64,000 nt of DNA from Cristatella mucedo (GCA_009760855.2 WPIO01000082.1:907001-971000), one strand, 5' to 3'; numbered from the stretch's first letter, positions 28,564-43,500 are shown. The notes: generated from the letters alone by a model not told the origin. Made by a program: numbers and translations.

Positions 28564-31500
28564 CTGTAAAAAGTAACAGTCGAATGATGTCAAACGACAA
28601 GCACAGCAAAGCTCTAAGCAGAGCATTTTGAAAAACCACTAGTGGCAGGCCGGTTTTTTCTAGGTGGGCACCCCCTCCACTGCCACACTGAGCAGCACTG
28701 CAGCGATGGGTATTGTTGCTGCCAGAGAGTAATAATAATAATAATAATATTGCACTTGATAAAGCGCCCTCAGAGAACTTAATCTCTTTCTAGGCGCTTT
28801 ACATTTGCTGCAAAGTGATACGCAATAGAATAGTAAGTAAAATCATGCTTGAAAAACAAACAAAATGAATAACATGGTTAGGGGTGACATGCACTGGGTC
28901 AGCATGCAAATGTGGTTAGTGGCAGCATGAACAGTGTCAGCACGCATAAGCACATCGAGGACGAATCACAAGGACCCACTAAATGCTGTCCTAAATAGGA
29001 ATGTTTTTAAGTTTCTTTTAAATGTGGTCAGGTCAGGGGATGTTCTGATGCAGGTCGGGAGGGAGTTCCAGGCTGTGGGAGCATACGAGCTAAATGCACG
29101 GTCTCCAAAGGATTTAAGGTTTGTACGAGGTATTTCTAGACTGTTGGATTCCGAAAAGCGAGTGGTACGATGCTTTGCCTGATGGGGTAGTATCTCTGAA
29201 AGATAGGCTGGAGCCATAGAATGAAGAGACCTAAAAGTGAGCGACAAAACCTTGAAGTCAATCCGTTGCTTGACTGGTAACCAGTGCAGGTCGGCGAGAA
29301 GTGGAGTAATGTGGCAACTGCGACGCTCACGGCAGACAAGCCTAGCTGCAGAGTTTTGCACCAGCTGCAATCGCCTGATCGCACAAGCTGGTAGGCCAGT
29401 AAGCAGTGAGTTGCAGAAGTCGAGACGAGATGTCACGAATGCATGGACCAACTTGGACGTGGTATCCTTATCTAAACAAGCCCTAATTTTAGCAATGTTA
29501 TGAAGCTGAAAATAGGCTGATTTGACTGTGGAGCTGATGTGGTCGTCTAACGAGAGGTCGCTTTGGAATATGACACCTAGATTTCGAGCTGATGCAACTG
29601 GAGATATGCTGGCAGAGCCAATTTTGAAAGTCAGCCTTTCCAATTTCTGAATAACACTAGGTTTGCCCATAACTAGTAAGTTAGTTTTATCATCGTTTAG
29701 TTTTAGAAAATTTGCTGCCATCCATGATCGGATGTCATCAATGCATGCAGCAAGTGAGTTGAGAGAATTTGAGGTGCTCGAAGGCTGGGAGGGATCAAAG
29801 CAAAGGTACAACTGAGTGTCATCCGCATAGAAGTGAAAGCCTAGATTGTGCTTGGCAATCACATCAGCGAGAGGGAGAGTATAGACGGTGAAAAGGACCG
29901 GACCTAGCACAGAGCCCTGAGGTACTCCATATTTTAGAGGTACTTCAGATGATCTTTGTCCATTCACATCAACACTCTGGAGTCTCCCACTGAGATAGGA
30001 CCTGAACCACTGCAGAGCAGTGCCAGTGATGCCCAGGCGAGATGAGAGGCGCTCTAGAAGTACTTTGTGATCGATGGTATCAAAAGCTGCCGAAAGATCG
30101 AGCAAAACAAGAAGAGACACTCTACCCATGTCTGCATTCCTAAGTAGGTCGTTGTATACCCGAAGCAATGCTGACTCTGTGGAGTGATTAGCTCTAAAGC
30201 CAGACTGGAACTTACTAGCAAGGTGTGAGGTTTCGATATACGAGTTCAGCTGGTCTGCCGCGACCCGTTCCAGTGTCTTTGATAGGAATGGTAGAAGGGA
30301 GACTGGGCGGTAGTTGCTTAAGTTCTCTTGGTCTAGTGTAGCTTTCTTGAGAAGTAATGGAGGGAGGCCTCAGTTGCAAAGGCAATGGGAACCAGATTAT
30401 GCCAATTCGAGAGTGGAATCAGAAGGGGAGGAAGGCTCCACTGATCTCGCATCCACACCAAGCAACAGGGGCTCGTCTTTGCTGATCTGCACAGGGCAGC
30501 AGCAATGGTGCCCGAATGCAGCGCTGAAGTTTTGGCCGCACAATGCTCAACCCACTATGTCCGAGACTGCGTGACGCCACGTGTGCAAGGCTTCGTACTT
30601 ACGCCCCGACCTCACAGTGGCTGCGAAAGAGAAAGAGAAAAGGGGAGCCGAGGCCAGGCCACCGAGCAACCACGGGGACAGCAGCGACGGCGTGCCCCTT
30701 TCGCTTTCGTGGCTCGCGCACTACGGAAGCATGGCTCTCGCACGACGGAAGCATGGCGGCGCACGACGGAAGCATGCCTCCGCCCACCGTTGGCTGCCGC
30801 TCCTCGTCGAGCCACTGCCGATCGATTCGGTGCTGTCGCTGCTTGGCAGAGAAGAGCCACCGTACAGCTGACTGTACGTGCCCGGCGTCGGCGGCTGCTT
30901 GCTGCTGGCCGAGTTTGTCTTGTACTGCTTTCGAGCATCCACCTGGTCATTGTAACCGTATCCATCGCGAGCGGGCGACGGGTCGGTCCTGCCCGCCGTC
31001 TGCTTGCCGCTACCGGTGGATCGAGCGCTGCTGCCATTTTGCAGTGCGGGCCCTGCACGAGTGTGAGAGAGAGAGGCACGTGCAGAAGGATGGCAAAGTT
31101 GGACGAGGATGAGCTTGCCAGACGTGCGCTTAGACAGGCATGGCAAGCATTTGCGAATACGCATGCGCAAACACAAGCATGCGCGCACACAAGTGTGTAC
31201 ATACACAGGCAAGCACACACTAGCACATGCACACAGACACACGAATGCATGCACATGATGATAATAATAACAATAATATATTTTTATAGCACCCTCAGGT
31301 AATTGAATCTATTTCTATGCACTTTGGAGATGTTGTAAAAAGCATGCCCACATGATAAGTGGTAACATTAGCAATTTCATCTTGCATGACATTGTTAGAT
31401 ATGACATGCACTTGGTCAAGATGTCGATATGGTTAGTAGCCGCAGGCACAGTTTTAGCATGCACAAGCACAAAAAGGACGAATCACAAGGACCCATTAAA

Positions 31501-34500
31501 TACTGTGAGAAACGTGTGTTCTAAACTTTCTTTTTAATGTTGTCATGGCAGGGGATGTCGTGACATCAGTAAGGAGTAATTTCCAGGCTTTTGGAGCATA
31601 TGAACTAAAAGTACGGTCTCCAGAGGTTTGGAGGTTCGTATGAAGTATAGCTAAACGATTTGAATCAGAACAGCTGGTGATACGATGCTTGGTCTGATAG
31701 GGGGAGTATTTCTGATTGTTAGAATAGAGTCAGAGAATGAAGGGACCTAAAACTAAGCAACAGAACATTGAAGTCGATATAATGCTTGATTGAGGGCCAG
31801 TGTAGGTCTACGAGTAGTAGTGTGATGTGGAAACTGCACAGCTCACGACAGACAAGCCTGGCTGCAGAGTTTTGCACCCACTGTAAGTGCCGAATTTCGC
31901 AGGCTGGCGGACTAGCAAGCAGCAAGTTACAGAAGTCCAGACGAAATGTTATAAATGCATGGACCAATTTGGATGTAGTATCCCTGTCTAAGAAAGCCCG
32001 AATTTTAGCAATGTTATGCAGCTGAAAGAAGGCAGGCTTGACTGTGGAGCTGATGTGTTATCTAGAGAAAGGTGACTTTGAAACAGGACACCAAAATTAC
32101 TTGAAGAAGCAAGGACGGAGATATGCTGGCAGAGCCAATTTTCAGCAATGCTCTTTCCAGTTTCTGAGTCACACTTGGTTTTCCCATAACTAGTAAGTAG
32201 GCTTGTCGTCATTTAATTCGAGAGAGTTTTCTGCCATCCATGTGAGGAAGTCAGCAATATGCAGCAAACGCGTGTTGAGAATTCGATGTGCTAGGGGGCT
32301 GGGAGGAATCAATGCACAGATAAAACTAAGTGTCATCAGCATAGAAGTGAAATCCTAGATTATGCTTGGCGATCATACCGGCAAGTAAAATACTGTGAAC
32401 AGATGCAGACCAAGCACACAGTCCTGGGGTATCCCTACTTCAGCGGTTCTTCGGATGACTTTGTCGGTTTACATCTATACTCTGTAGTCTCTCACTGAGA
32501 TAGGATCAGAACCATTGCAGTGCAGTGCCAGTGATGCCCAGGCGAGAGATGAGAGGCATTCAAAATGGACTTCGTGATTAATTGTATCAAACACTGCCGA
32601 AAGATCAAGCAAAACAAGCAGAGAGACTTTACCCAAGTCGGTATGCTTGTGCATGATTTATTGACGAAGTGCTCCCTCCTTGGCAGCCAGAGTCTAGAAA
32701 AGTGACAGCTTTGGTCCATTTGCTTCGAGCTACCAATGGGTATGATTCTAGTAGACCCACAATATACAGCTGGACCCCCACGCGAGGAGAGGCAAAGGAA
32801 GTATAGATATCCATCGAAGCACGACCGCCTGTTAAAGAAGTAAGCCACCAGGTCATTTATAGGCATCGTGCATATAATAATAATAATAATAATAATATTG
32901 CACTTGATAAAGCACCCTCAGAGAACTTAATCTCTTTCTAGGCGCTTTACATTTGCTGCAAAGTGATACGCAATAGAATAGTAAGTAAAATCATGCTTGA
33001 AAAACAAACAAAATGAATAACATGGTTAGGGGTTACATGCACTGGATCAGCATGCAAATGTGGTTAGTGGCAGCATGAACAGTGTCAGCACGCATAAGCA
33101 CATCGAGGACGAATCACAAGGACCCACTAAATGCTGTCCTAAATAGGTATGTTTTTAAGTTTCTTTTAAATGTGGTCAGGTCAGGGGATGTTCTGATGCA
33201 GGTCGGGAGGGAGTTCCAGGCTGTGGGAGCATACGAGCTAAATGCACGGTCTCCAAAGGATTTAAGGTTTGTACGAGGTATTTCTAGACTGTTGGATTCC
33301 GAAAAAAGCGAGTGGTACGATGCTTTGCCTGATGGGGTAGTATATCTGAAAGGTAGGCTGGAGCCATAGAATGAAGAGACCTAAAAGTGAGCGACAAAAC
33401 CTTGAAGTCAATCCGTTGCTTGACTGGTAGCCAGTGCAGGTCGGCGAGAAGTGGAGTAATGTGGTAACTGCGACGCTCACGACAGACAAGCCTAGCTGCA
33501 GAGTTTTGCACCAGCTGCAATCGCCTGATCGCACATGCTGGTAGGCCTGTAAGCAGTGAGTTGCAGAAGTCGAGACGAGATGTCACGAATGCATGGACCA
33601 ACTTGGACGTGGTATCCTTATCTAAACAAGCCCTAATTTTAGCAATGTTATGAAGCTGAAAATAGGCTGATTTGACTGTGGAGCTGATGTGGTCGTCTAA
33701 CGAGAGGTCGCTTTGGAATATGACACCTAGATTTCGAGCTGATGCAACTGGAGATATGCTGGCAGAGCCAATTTTGAAAGTCAGCCTTTCCAATTTCTGA
33801 ATAACACTAGGTTTGCCCATAACTAGTAATATGTTATATAATGTATATATATGTATATATATTATATATTATATACACATTATATGTACATTATATGTAC
33901 ATCATATACATTATATGTACATCATATACATTATATGTACATCATTTGTATAGTACCTTGAGAACTTAATCTCTATCTAGGTACTTCACATATGCCGTAA
34001 GGCTGGATCCCATGACCTCGGTCACCAAAGCAGAGCACCTTGGGCATGGGCCATCTGTGTGGCCAGGTGATTTTAGGATTTGTGGAGAATGCTTACACTC
34101 TCCATCTGGCTCTAATACTGCCACAAAAGCACTTCGAATGACCCAAGTTATGGCTGCTGTCCATGGACCAGTGAACGATCCTAGAACCAGCAGGATTCGA
34201 ACTCCAAACCTCCGTGACACTAACTGCACCAGCCCATCGAGACTAACTCAGTGCAGTCTGCAAGTGACACCGACGAGTCTGCAACATCGGATGCCCAAGC
34301 TGAGGAGGCTGTCGAGCATTTGTAAACATTTGCACTAAGTTATCGTTCATCTTATTTTCAAGTGAGAGTTATTGAAGTCGGAAACACTGCTACGATGCCT
34401 AGCCGACGATTAATAAAAATAAAACGTGCGTATAGCACCCTAAGCCAACTAAATATCTTTCCAGGCACATGCATATTCTGGAAAGGGAGCCTGTCAATTA

Positions 34501-37500
34501 GTTAATGATGGCATGCACAATTTCAGTACACACTGTCCTACACAAGATCATTTACATGGAAGGGCAATTGCTGCAAGGAACATCCCAATTTTTAGTTTCT
34601 TTTTTAATGCCATCCATCCCAGGAGATGTCACGATGACAAATATTCTAGCTAACATAACTGCCAGAATTATTGTTAAGCATGCACAAATAATATTATTCA
34701 ATTACAGTTCTGGTGCTTGAGCTTTCTGACGTCCTGTGATCTGCAGACCCGTTATCGGTTCGAAAGCAAGAGCACTGCATTCTCGAGTACACATCAACAC
34801 GTCTCGAGTCGCGCACACTCGTTTGCTAGCTAGCATCTAATCTCTGTGCAACTTCACTGGAGCCGTTTTCCCCTTTGATCGGCGCATGACGAATAGAGGC
34901 AGAAGCAGATTAATAGATCACTAGATTCCTACCTGCTGCCAGTCTCTGAAGTGCATGTATTGCAGTCATTGATTGATGATGACCGTCAGAGCGTGCTGCA
35001 CTACCTACTTCAGTGCCAGATGAGGGCTGCCACAATTGTGGCAGCCGATGCAAAGCAGTTCTTCGTCCACACTCTCACAAGGCAGGGCATGACCGCACGT
35101 GGGCTTTCTCTAGGCTACATGTCTGGCAGGTTCGCGAGACCTGCGCTTGATGGCGCCACACAGAGCTGCCTGGTGCAATGAAACACCGTGCTCGAGCCAG
35201 AAGACACAGATAATTCTCGGCCTTAGTGTGCAAGCATACTGAGACTTCTGTCACTCCGATCTCCCCGTGACTCGCGAGTGCAATGGCAGCGCCGTTGCAA
35301 TGACAGACTGTGCCGATTCGATGGCCTGGCAATAGCATTTTTGATGCGCTCCCCATCCAAGGACGATGTCGTCTTGCCCGACGTGACAAGTAGGCACTAC
35401 GAGTTTGCTACAGCTGACCGAAGCGGTATGGTAGCAGATGAGTAAGATCGCTCCGAACAAATAAAACTGCAAGACTTGCCGATGCAGCCTGATTTGTGTG
35501 AGGCAGACATGAGAGAACAGCCAGCCACTCACCTGCCGACTGGTACCTGCCCAAGTCGTTCGGCTGCATTTTGCCCTTCAGCTTGGGAGGTTTGTACTGC
35601 AAAACGAGTGACGACTTGATGTGATGTGCTTAGCAGTAGCTCATAGCAGCAGGGCTGTAGCCAAGGCGCACACTGACCGGCAGGCAATCTGCTAGTGACA
35701 GAAGGACTATGCAAGTGACTGCCTGCTGATTAGAGGCAGGGTGGAATGACTTCCAAAACTACTCATGCAAATGCAAGGCGAACTGTGTGGAACAGCATGA
35801 CCAGCCAGTACATAGACCACGACCATTACATGAGAAGAGCTTATCGATCTGTCGAAACAGAGATGGCAATTTTAAAGCACCCCATGTTAGGAGCAGTCAG
35901 CACATACCCAAAGCATTAAGAGATGCAACACCGAGGAACTTCCAAATAAGATTCATACATTGACCGACCAAACCTGGCAAGCAGCTATACGACATACTGA
36001 ATCGGCCGAAATCTGAAGAGGCAAGGTTTTTAATAAAAGATGTCACAGCTTGTGGATGAAAATTTCAGGCAGATCATATGCGACCAATGTTCATCATAGC
36101 CTAGGAGATAATGTAGAGTTGCGATAAATGTTCTGGTGCCACCAAACGTAATAGCTAGCAACAGCAGGCCTGATAACCTCATCGTGCATCGTGCATCGTC
36201 CCGCATCGTGCATTTCTGTAGTCACCTGTGTGCGTGCCATATTTCTCTGGGCGGTTTCCTGGCTGATCTCTTTTTTTATAGGCAGACGTCGTGACTGCTC
36301 TGAACAGAAAGCCATATGTCTCTGAGCTGCCGTCTCGTTGAAATTGCGGTTACAGGTTGGGCACTGGACGTAGTCTAAAATAACCACAGGTAGAGCAGCG
36401 CGATAGTCTTCACGTTACAATCATTGCACCTGCATCGTAGAAGCACATGCACGTAGAGGAGATCAGTGCATGGCTGGAAAGTAAATGAACGGTTCGAGGA
36501 ATGGCAGCTTGAACAAGGAAGGAGTTATTGCCACTAGACGAATTCTACTGCAAGGCTGCAGTGTCACGGAAATAATATCGACTGAGACACAGTCTCGGTC
36601 ACCGGCCCGCACTAATGCAGCAAAACAATAAACCAAACATCGCTGGTGAGAACAATAAAACCAAGATTCTCTGCGCAATCTGTTGCCATGAGTTGGCGCA
36701 CGTTTCCAGGCAGACCGGGGTGCAATGTTGTCAGAAACACACTGCAAAAGTATTAGCTCATCAAACCGGTGCATGGGTTTGAAAGCATGCTTTCAGTAAG
36801 CAACATGATGACGCGCGAATCTTTCACTGGCAGCATCGCTTTTCGATGACTTGGCTTGAGCATCATATGTACATGTCCTGCTAAGCTGTGATCTGGAAGA
36901 TTATACCTTTACTAGACCAAAACTAGATGCTAAGCTAGCATGTCTATTCGAATATTTATGAAGCCTATTTTGTTCGGCCATGGTGGGTTGCTTTGAGTAG
37001 AAAACAAAAATTGATCTACCCACGAGGAGCAGCATGTTACGTACCACGGCCAGCAGCTTTGAGTGAGAAGTGAAAGAGAGCTAGAATGGCCCTTTCTCTA
37101 AACAAGGTCAGGTGGTCCATAATGAAAAACCGCACATTGAGACTTTCCTCAACTACCGATAAAGATAGTTTACATATACCTCGAACGAGCCTCAAATCCT
37201 TTGGAGACCGTGCCTTTAGTTCGAGTGCTTCCAAAGCCTAGAACTCATTTCCGCCTTGTGTCACGACATATCCTGACTTGACAACATTAACAAAACTACT
37301 AATGCACCTATTTATCTCAGCATTTAGTAGGTCGTTGTGATTCGGCTTTTATGTGCTTATGCATGCTGACACTGTGCATGCTGCCACTAACCATATTAGC
37401 ATGCGGACCCTGTGCACGCCACCACTAGCTATGCTATTCTTGTTGTTATTGAGCATGCTACCACTAACCATTCGATCGTGCTTCCTTTGCAGCAAATGTA

Positions 37501-40500
37501 AAGTGCCTAGAAAGAGATTAAGTTCTCTGAGGGTGCTTTATCAAGTGCATTATTATTATAATTATTCGTATGTAAAAAAATGCTTATTATAATGCATACG
37601 TGAACTTACCTGTTGTGTGAGTTTGCATGTGCACATGCACATAGGTGTGTGCATGCATGCGCGTAGGCTGGTGTGTGCTTGCATTTCTGTTGAGTGATGC
37701 GTACAAGTGATCACGTGTGCACGAGTATGCATAGTTGGTGTGGGGGCAGAGAGGCAGGGGTGAAAGTAAAATGTGCTGCTTCTACATGCTGAGGCTGAAT
37801 ATCATAAACATAGCTATTAGGGGTCATGGATAAAGTACTTGGTTTGGTAAAACCCGTACCACTGAAGAGAAAGACAACCTTATAGCTTTATGACAGCAGA
37901 GAGACAATGCTTAGCTGGCACTGCTCAGTGACCATGTTTTGCAAATGATAAAAATTGACATAGGCAGCACGTTATCGAGTGCCTAACATTGATTTCTACG
38001 GTTGGAGCTTCGGAAAATATAAAATGCACAGAAGAGCAATGCAAAGAAAAGAGTTGCAGCATGCATGCGCCGATCTCTCGTTGCATTGACTTCTACAACG
38101 TCTGTCTAGCATTCGATCGACAAAGCAGCTAGAGCATTTGTAGAAAGCAGTTGCATCATTTTGATGGAAGTGCAGTGCAGTGAATGTGTCAATGTGGCGG
38201 TGCAGTAAATGCATCTATGACAAGCAGCTAGGAGTCGATTTGCACTTTAGGAGCTAAACCATCGCCATGAACAATGTAATGCAAATGTCGGCTGCTGTAG
38301 CTGCATCATTTATATGGCACCAGAAAAGACCTTGAGGCTATCACCCTGCTTGCAGGGGGTTATACAGGATTGTCCACTTCAGGACTCGAACCCACGACCA
38401 GGGCCTTGGAGGTACGATCACCTTACCCCAGCAGCCAGGATAGACCCACGGTTAACGTACCTGGGTTAACTACTGGTGGAGGAGGTGGTGGCAACGGCAA
38501 GCCATTTTCTAACGCTTTCTTCACTCCTCTTGCAGCATGCAGTGTGTTAATGAACTCGGCATGCTTCTGTCGCCAGCCGTTCTTCCTCGGCGCCAACTCC
38601 TGCAACCGACCCGAGCATGCATCAGAAAGTGCACACAATTGCATCACAACAGCACGAGTCATACTTTGGATTCGACAGACGATGTAGCAACCCAAATCAT
38701 GTACCCGAGATCACAGCAGGCGGGTGACTTCAAAAAGGGGATTTCGGTAAATTAAAGGTCGGCTGATCGATTCAACGACTTCGTCTGCACAGGGGCAGAA
38801 CAGCATCGATGACAGTCACCGTGCGGGGGCGGCCAAGGCAGAGTAAGAGGGCTTGAAGCGGGCAAGCAATGATTGGCGGGTACAGGATTCGAGCCCATCA
38901 CGACCTGGATCGTGAAGTGAAAGCGTCTCTTACCCCTTGACTAAAACCCAAGAATAAATAGCCGAATGCTACCGAGACAGGTGCAGTGCAATTATGCGGT
39001 TTTTGGTTCAGCAGCAGGCGGTTCAAGATGCCATTTCACCACTGCATTTCGAGCTCAATAAGAGGACAACACCAAGAGCGTCGAGTCACCCGAGTCACAG
39101 AGGCAGGAACTGTGCGGATGCGCAGTCAATACCGGTGAGCAGAATTACGGGCCGGCAGCCGCCGGCTAACTGCACTGCTAGCGTGGCGCCGACCTGTGGC
39201 CGCTGTGCTCCTCCAGGCTCTTGCTCTCTCAGCGCTTCTCCAGAGCAGCACATTGGCAGTCCTTTCTGAGGCTTAAAAGCCACCGTGGGCATGGCAGAGC
39301 TTGCACCTTAGCAGTCCCCTTCCTTGAAAGTACGCACATAAAAGTAGGTGTTTACCTCTTTGTATCGAGAACTTACTTCCTCAGCGATGCTGACTTTTCT
39401 TTTGCCGTCGATCCAGGCATTTTCTGAAGTCAGCTCAGCTCCATGCTTTGGCTTTGCTGTCTGAGATGTATGTTGAGGGCCACCAAGTTTTCTCTATAAA
39501 GCCGCTTTGGCTCTGAGTGCATTGCTGCAAGCTCGACCAAACCACCGTTGGGCCCGCCGTACGGGCCTTTGCGCCTCGGTGGACTTAGCGAGGACGATGC
39601 TGGCAGGCCGACAGCTGCCCAGGGCCGACCGGCATGTTACTTGCATCTAGTTAGCTCACCGATCGACCTCCTAACGTGAAGCGAGCTGCTTGCTGCCAGG
39701 ATCAGTTAACTCTCTGAGAGTGTTACTGTCCCCCCACGGATTTATATAGCCTACGCTGTAGCCAATCGGCCGTCGTCAGTCGGCCAGCCGCTTGATCTTT
39801 GCCAGCACCCACAAAACCGACTGACGGTTGTACGTGCACAGAGACATGCGCACGCACGCATGCACTTGCATGCATGCACAAGCACACACATGTTCGAACT
39901 TCATTCAAAAGTCTTCATTCATAGTGCACTGAGCGTGCGACTCGAGATTTAGGTCCCGACCGACCGAGCCACGAGCAGCATCCTGGCAGGGAGGAGGGTT
40001 AACCCCTCCCACGAGCCTGCCAATGGCTCTAACAGCTTCCCTCGGCGAGCGAGGTGGCAGCGCCCACGCAAATCGTCATGCTCTGACGCTGAGCAACGAG
40101 GGCTGGTGGTGCCCACAGTTCCTCAGCCACCGCACTCGTTTAACTATCCTTGCTCCGCTCCGTCCTCTTCAATCCCGATACAGCGAGTGCGCTTCGCGCA
40201 TGCTTTCCCGAGTTTATGCTTCGGTTCCAGCAGGCAAGGCCGCGTGTGTACAAGAAGAACCCACAAGCAAAGCAATGGTGGCAGCTGAGTTAAGCTAGGG
40301 CTGCCGCCCGAAGTCTAGTATGAGCCGAGTGCAGCGGCTGCCGGCTTCCATCGCTTCCCAATCATTGGCAGCATAGTTTATCATTAAGAAAGAGGTGTCG
40401 GTCGCGCCAACGGTTCAGAGACGAAAGGATGCAGAGCAGGTGACAGGATTGAGCTGGGTTATGGATACAGTCGTCATTAAGCTATACAGCAAAGGTCACA

Positions 40501-43500
40501 CACGACCTACTAAGAGCAAATGCAAGATTAATTGGAAGTGAAATCGTGCCTAATTTGCATTCGAACTCGTCAGACGGCAGCCAAGCAGCAGACAGCACAT
40601 CCGGCGGTGCACGAATCGGCAGGTGTAATGCTAATGAAGACTAAAGCGAAGCAGGAGCCCTGCACTACCAACTTTCTAAAGAGTCGGAAAAGGCCAGAGA
40701 ACGTGCACGCACGTTACAGTGGCAGAAAGATTGAAATGAAAAAAAAAACAAAGCCCTGCACTTGGCAGCATTTGCTTGGACGTTACACAAATAATTCGAT
40801 ACGCTGGTGCTGATTCGCTTCATCCTAATGGCACCGTGAAAGAGTCAGGCCTCCCATCTCCCCGACAGGCATTCCTGGTCATACTGTTGAGACGAACTCA
40901 GCAGAAGAATTTGAGGTAAGTCGGCCTAGACAGCGCACCTAAGAACGACCGCATTGCTGCATAGCTGAAGCATAGCCTCAGCATGTGGAAAAGTAAGAAC
41001 ACAAGACTGTACCGCTCAAGTGTAACATGCACCTTGAAGAGCGAGAGTGGACAAAGTGCGACAGCCATAACAGAGGCGAGCCCGCACAGTGAGAAGCAGC
41101 CTTTGTTCCACAGCAACGTATTGATAAGGTGGCCACGTGACGATTCGGCAGTAATCATTTGGTTCTGTGTGTCATCGTCTACTTGAAAAGCACGTGTGAG
41201 CTTCGCGAACGCCTACCCTTTCGACAGCAGCTTTTGCCTTTGCTGGGACCTTGACGGTCGCAATCTCAGTGCCTTCGATTCGCTGTTTGGATGAGTCGAA
41301 CGGCTTCCGCTTTTTCTCCGCGGCTTTGGCGCAGATCGGTTCGTGCCGTTGCTGAAGAAGTGCCATTAAAAAGAAATGATATAATACTCGATGAGCTTCG
41401 GGGTGGGGGGGGGGGTCGCCGGATGCAGAGGGTGAGGGGGTTCTTCAGCAACCGGCAGCATAGCCTGCTGCCAGCTTGCACCAAAAATCTGAATTTACGT
41501 ACTCAATGACTCGCTTGGGACCTGGAAAGCAATCGTAACCATGCAGTGACCATTTGTTACTAAAACCCACCGGGCCTTGCTTTCCCATGCTCTCCCATAT
41601 AAAAAGCTTAAACGTGATTAAGGCTAATTTTATATGATCCTTGCATGGTGCTGCTGTGTACTGAATGCAAAGGCCATCTGCTGGCAAGGCCGACAGCTGC
41701 AACACCTACTTGATACTTGTATCAAATATGGTTCATGATTTGCAGATGGGCTAAATTCTTGTAAGAAACCTCAAACCTTTCCAGTAGTAGTTCCAGTCAA
41801 GATCTCAAGAAAATCATGCCACAGTGTAAGCACTGCTGCTAAGGTTTATCTCCCATCTCTGGAATGCTGACTTCGGGGAGATACTCTCCGCTAGTTCTCA
41901 TGAATCTCTCAGCAGCAATTACTACTATAGTTCACAAAGTCCTCTCATTGAGAGCCTACCATCTCGTCAAAATATAGTTGGTATTAAACTGTAATGGTTG
42001 GTTAAGGTTCTTTCTCTGTGGGAAGTCCAGAGCATTCTTGTCAATGGTAGGCCATCACCCGATGAGCATTTGAAGTATTGATTACCCAAAGGGATCTGTT
42101 CTAGGTCCACATCCTTTAATTTTTTAACTTTTTCTTGCCGATTTAATGGTCAAACACAATCCAGGATTTCAATTTTATGCAGATACTGCAGAGATGTACC
42201 AATAATTTATGATATTATTAATAATATTAACACACTTGATAAAGCGCCCTCGGATAACTTAATCTCTTTCTAGGTACTTTACATTTGCTGCAAAGGGAGC
42301 TCGATCGAATGGTTAGTGGTGGCATGCTCACTCAATAAACAACAAGAAATAACATGGTAGGGGTCACATGCACAGGGTCAGCATGCAAGTTTCGTTAGTG
42401 GCAGCATGCGCAGTGTCAGTACGTATAAGCACATAAAGAACGAATCACAGGGATCCATTAAATGCTGTCATAAATAGATTGCGTTTTTAGTTTCTTTTTA
42501 AATGTGGTCAAGTCCAGGAGATGTCGTGATGCAAGTCGGGAGTGAATTCCAGGCTTTGGGAGCATACGAACTAAAGGCACGGTCTCTAAAGGATTTGAGA
42601 TTTGTACGAGGTATTGGTAAACAGTTAGATTCCGAAAAGCAGGTGGTACGTTGCTTAACCAAGTAGTGGAGTAGCTCTGACACGTAGGTTGAAGCCAAAG
42701 AACGAAGAGACCTAAAAGTGAGCGACAGAACCTTGAAGTTGATGTGTTGCTTGACTGGGAGCCAGTGCAGGTCGGCGAGAAGTAGTGTGATGTGGCAACT
42801 GCAATGCTCACGACAGACAAGCCTAGTTAAGAGTTTTGCACCAGCTGTAAGGGCCTGATTGTAGAGGCCGGTAGACCAGCAAGCAATGAGTTACAGAAGT
42901 CAAGACGGGATGTAACAAATGCATAGACCAATTTAGATGTACCCTTGTCTAAGCAAGCCCAAATTTTAGCAATGTTATGTAGCTGGAAGTTGGAAGACTT
43001 GATCGTGGAGCTGATGTGGTCGTCTATTGAAAGGTCACTTTGAAATATGATACCTAGATTTCGTGCAGATTCAACCGGAAATTTGATGGCAGAGCCAATT
43101 GTAAGCATTAAACATTCCGATTTTTGAATCACATTTGGTTTGCATATAACTAGTAAAGTGGTTTTATCATCATTGTTTGCTGCCATCCGTGGGCAGATGT
43201 CATCAATGCATGCAGCAGGGTAGTTGAGAGAATTCGACATTCTCAAGGGCTGGGAGGGGTCAAAGCAGAGGTACAACTGAGTGCCATCTGCATGGAAGTG
43301 AAAGCCTAGATTGGGCATGACAATCATATCGGCAAGAGAGAGAGAGAGAGCATAAACCGTGAAAAGAACAGGACCAAACACAGAGCCCTGAGGCACCCAA
43401 TATTTCAGAAGCTCTATGGATGATCTTTGTCCATTCACATCAATACGGTAGAATCTCCCACTGAGACAGGACCTGAGCCATTGCAATGCAATGCCAGTGA

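Noticed and set aside
30505-31302. 265-codon plus-strand frame, with further overlapping 189- and 96-codon frames
   Set aside because: They lie opposite ZC2HC1 exon 7, whose minus frame fits splice phase and family layout. The GC-rich codons create open shadows in other frames.
34951-35181. 76-codon plus frame (SLIDDDRQSVLHYLLQCQM) after an AG
   Set aside because: No recognisable relative, antisense within a ZC2HC1 intron, no donor or neighbour exon found. Kept only as a note.
36181-36217. Short repeat of ATCGTGC, first thought to be a CRISPR-like or regulatory array
   Set aside because: Only three short imperfect units without spacers of constant size; a simple intronic repeat next to ZC2HC1 exon 5.
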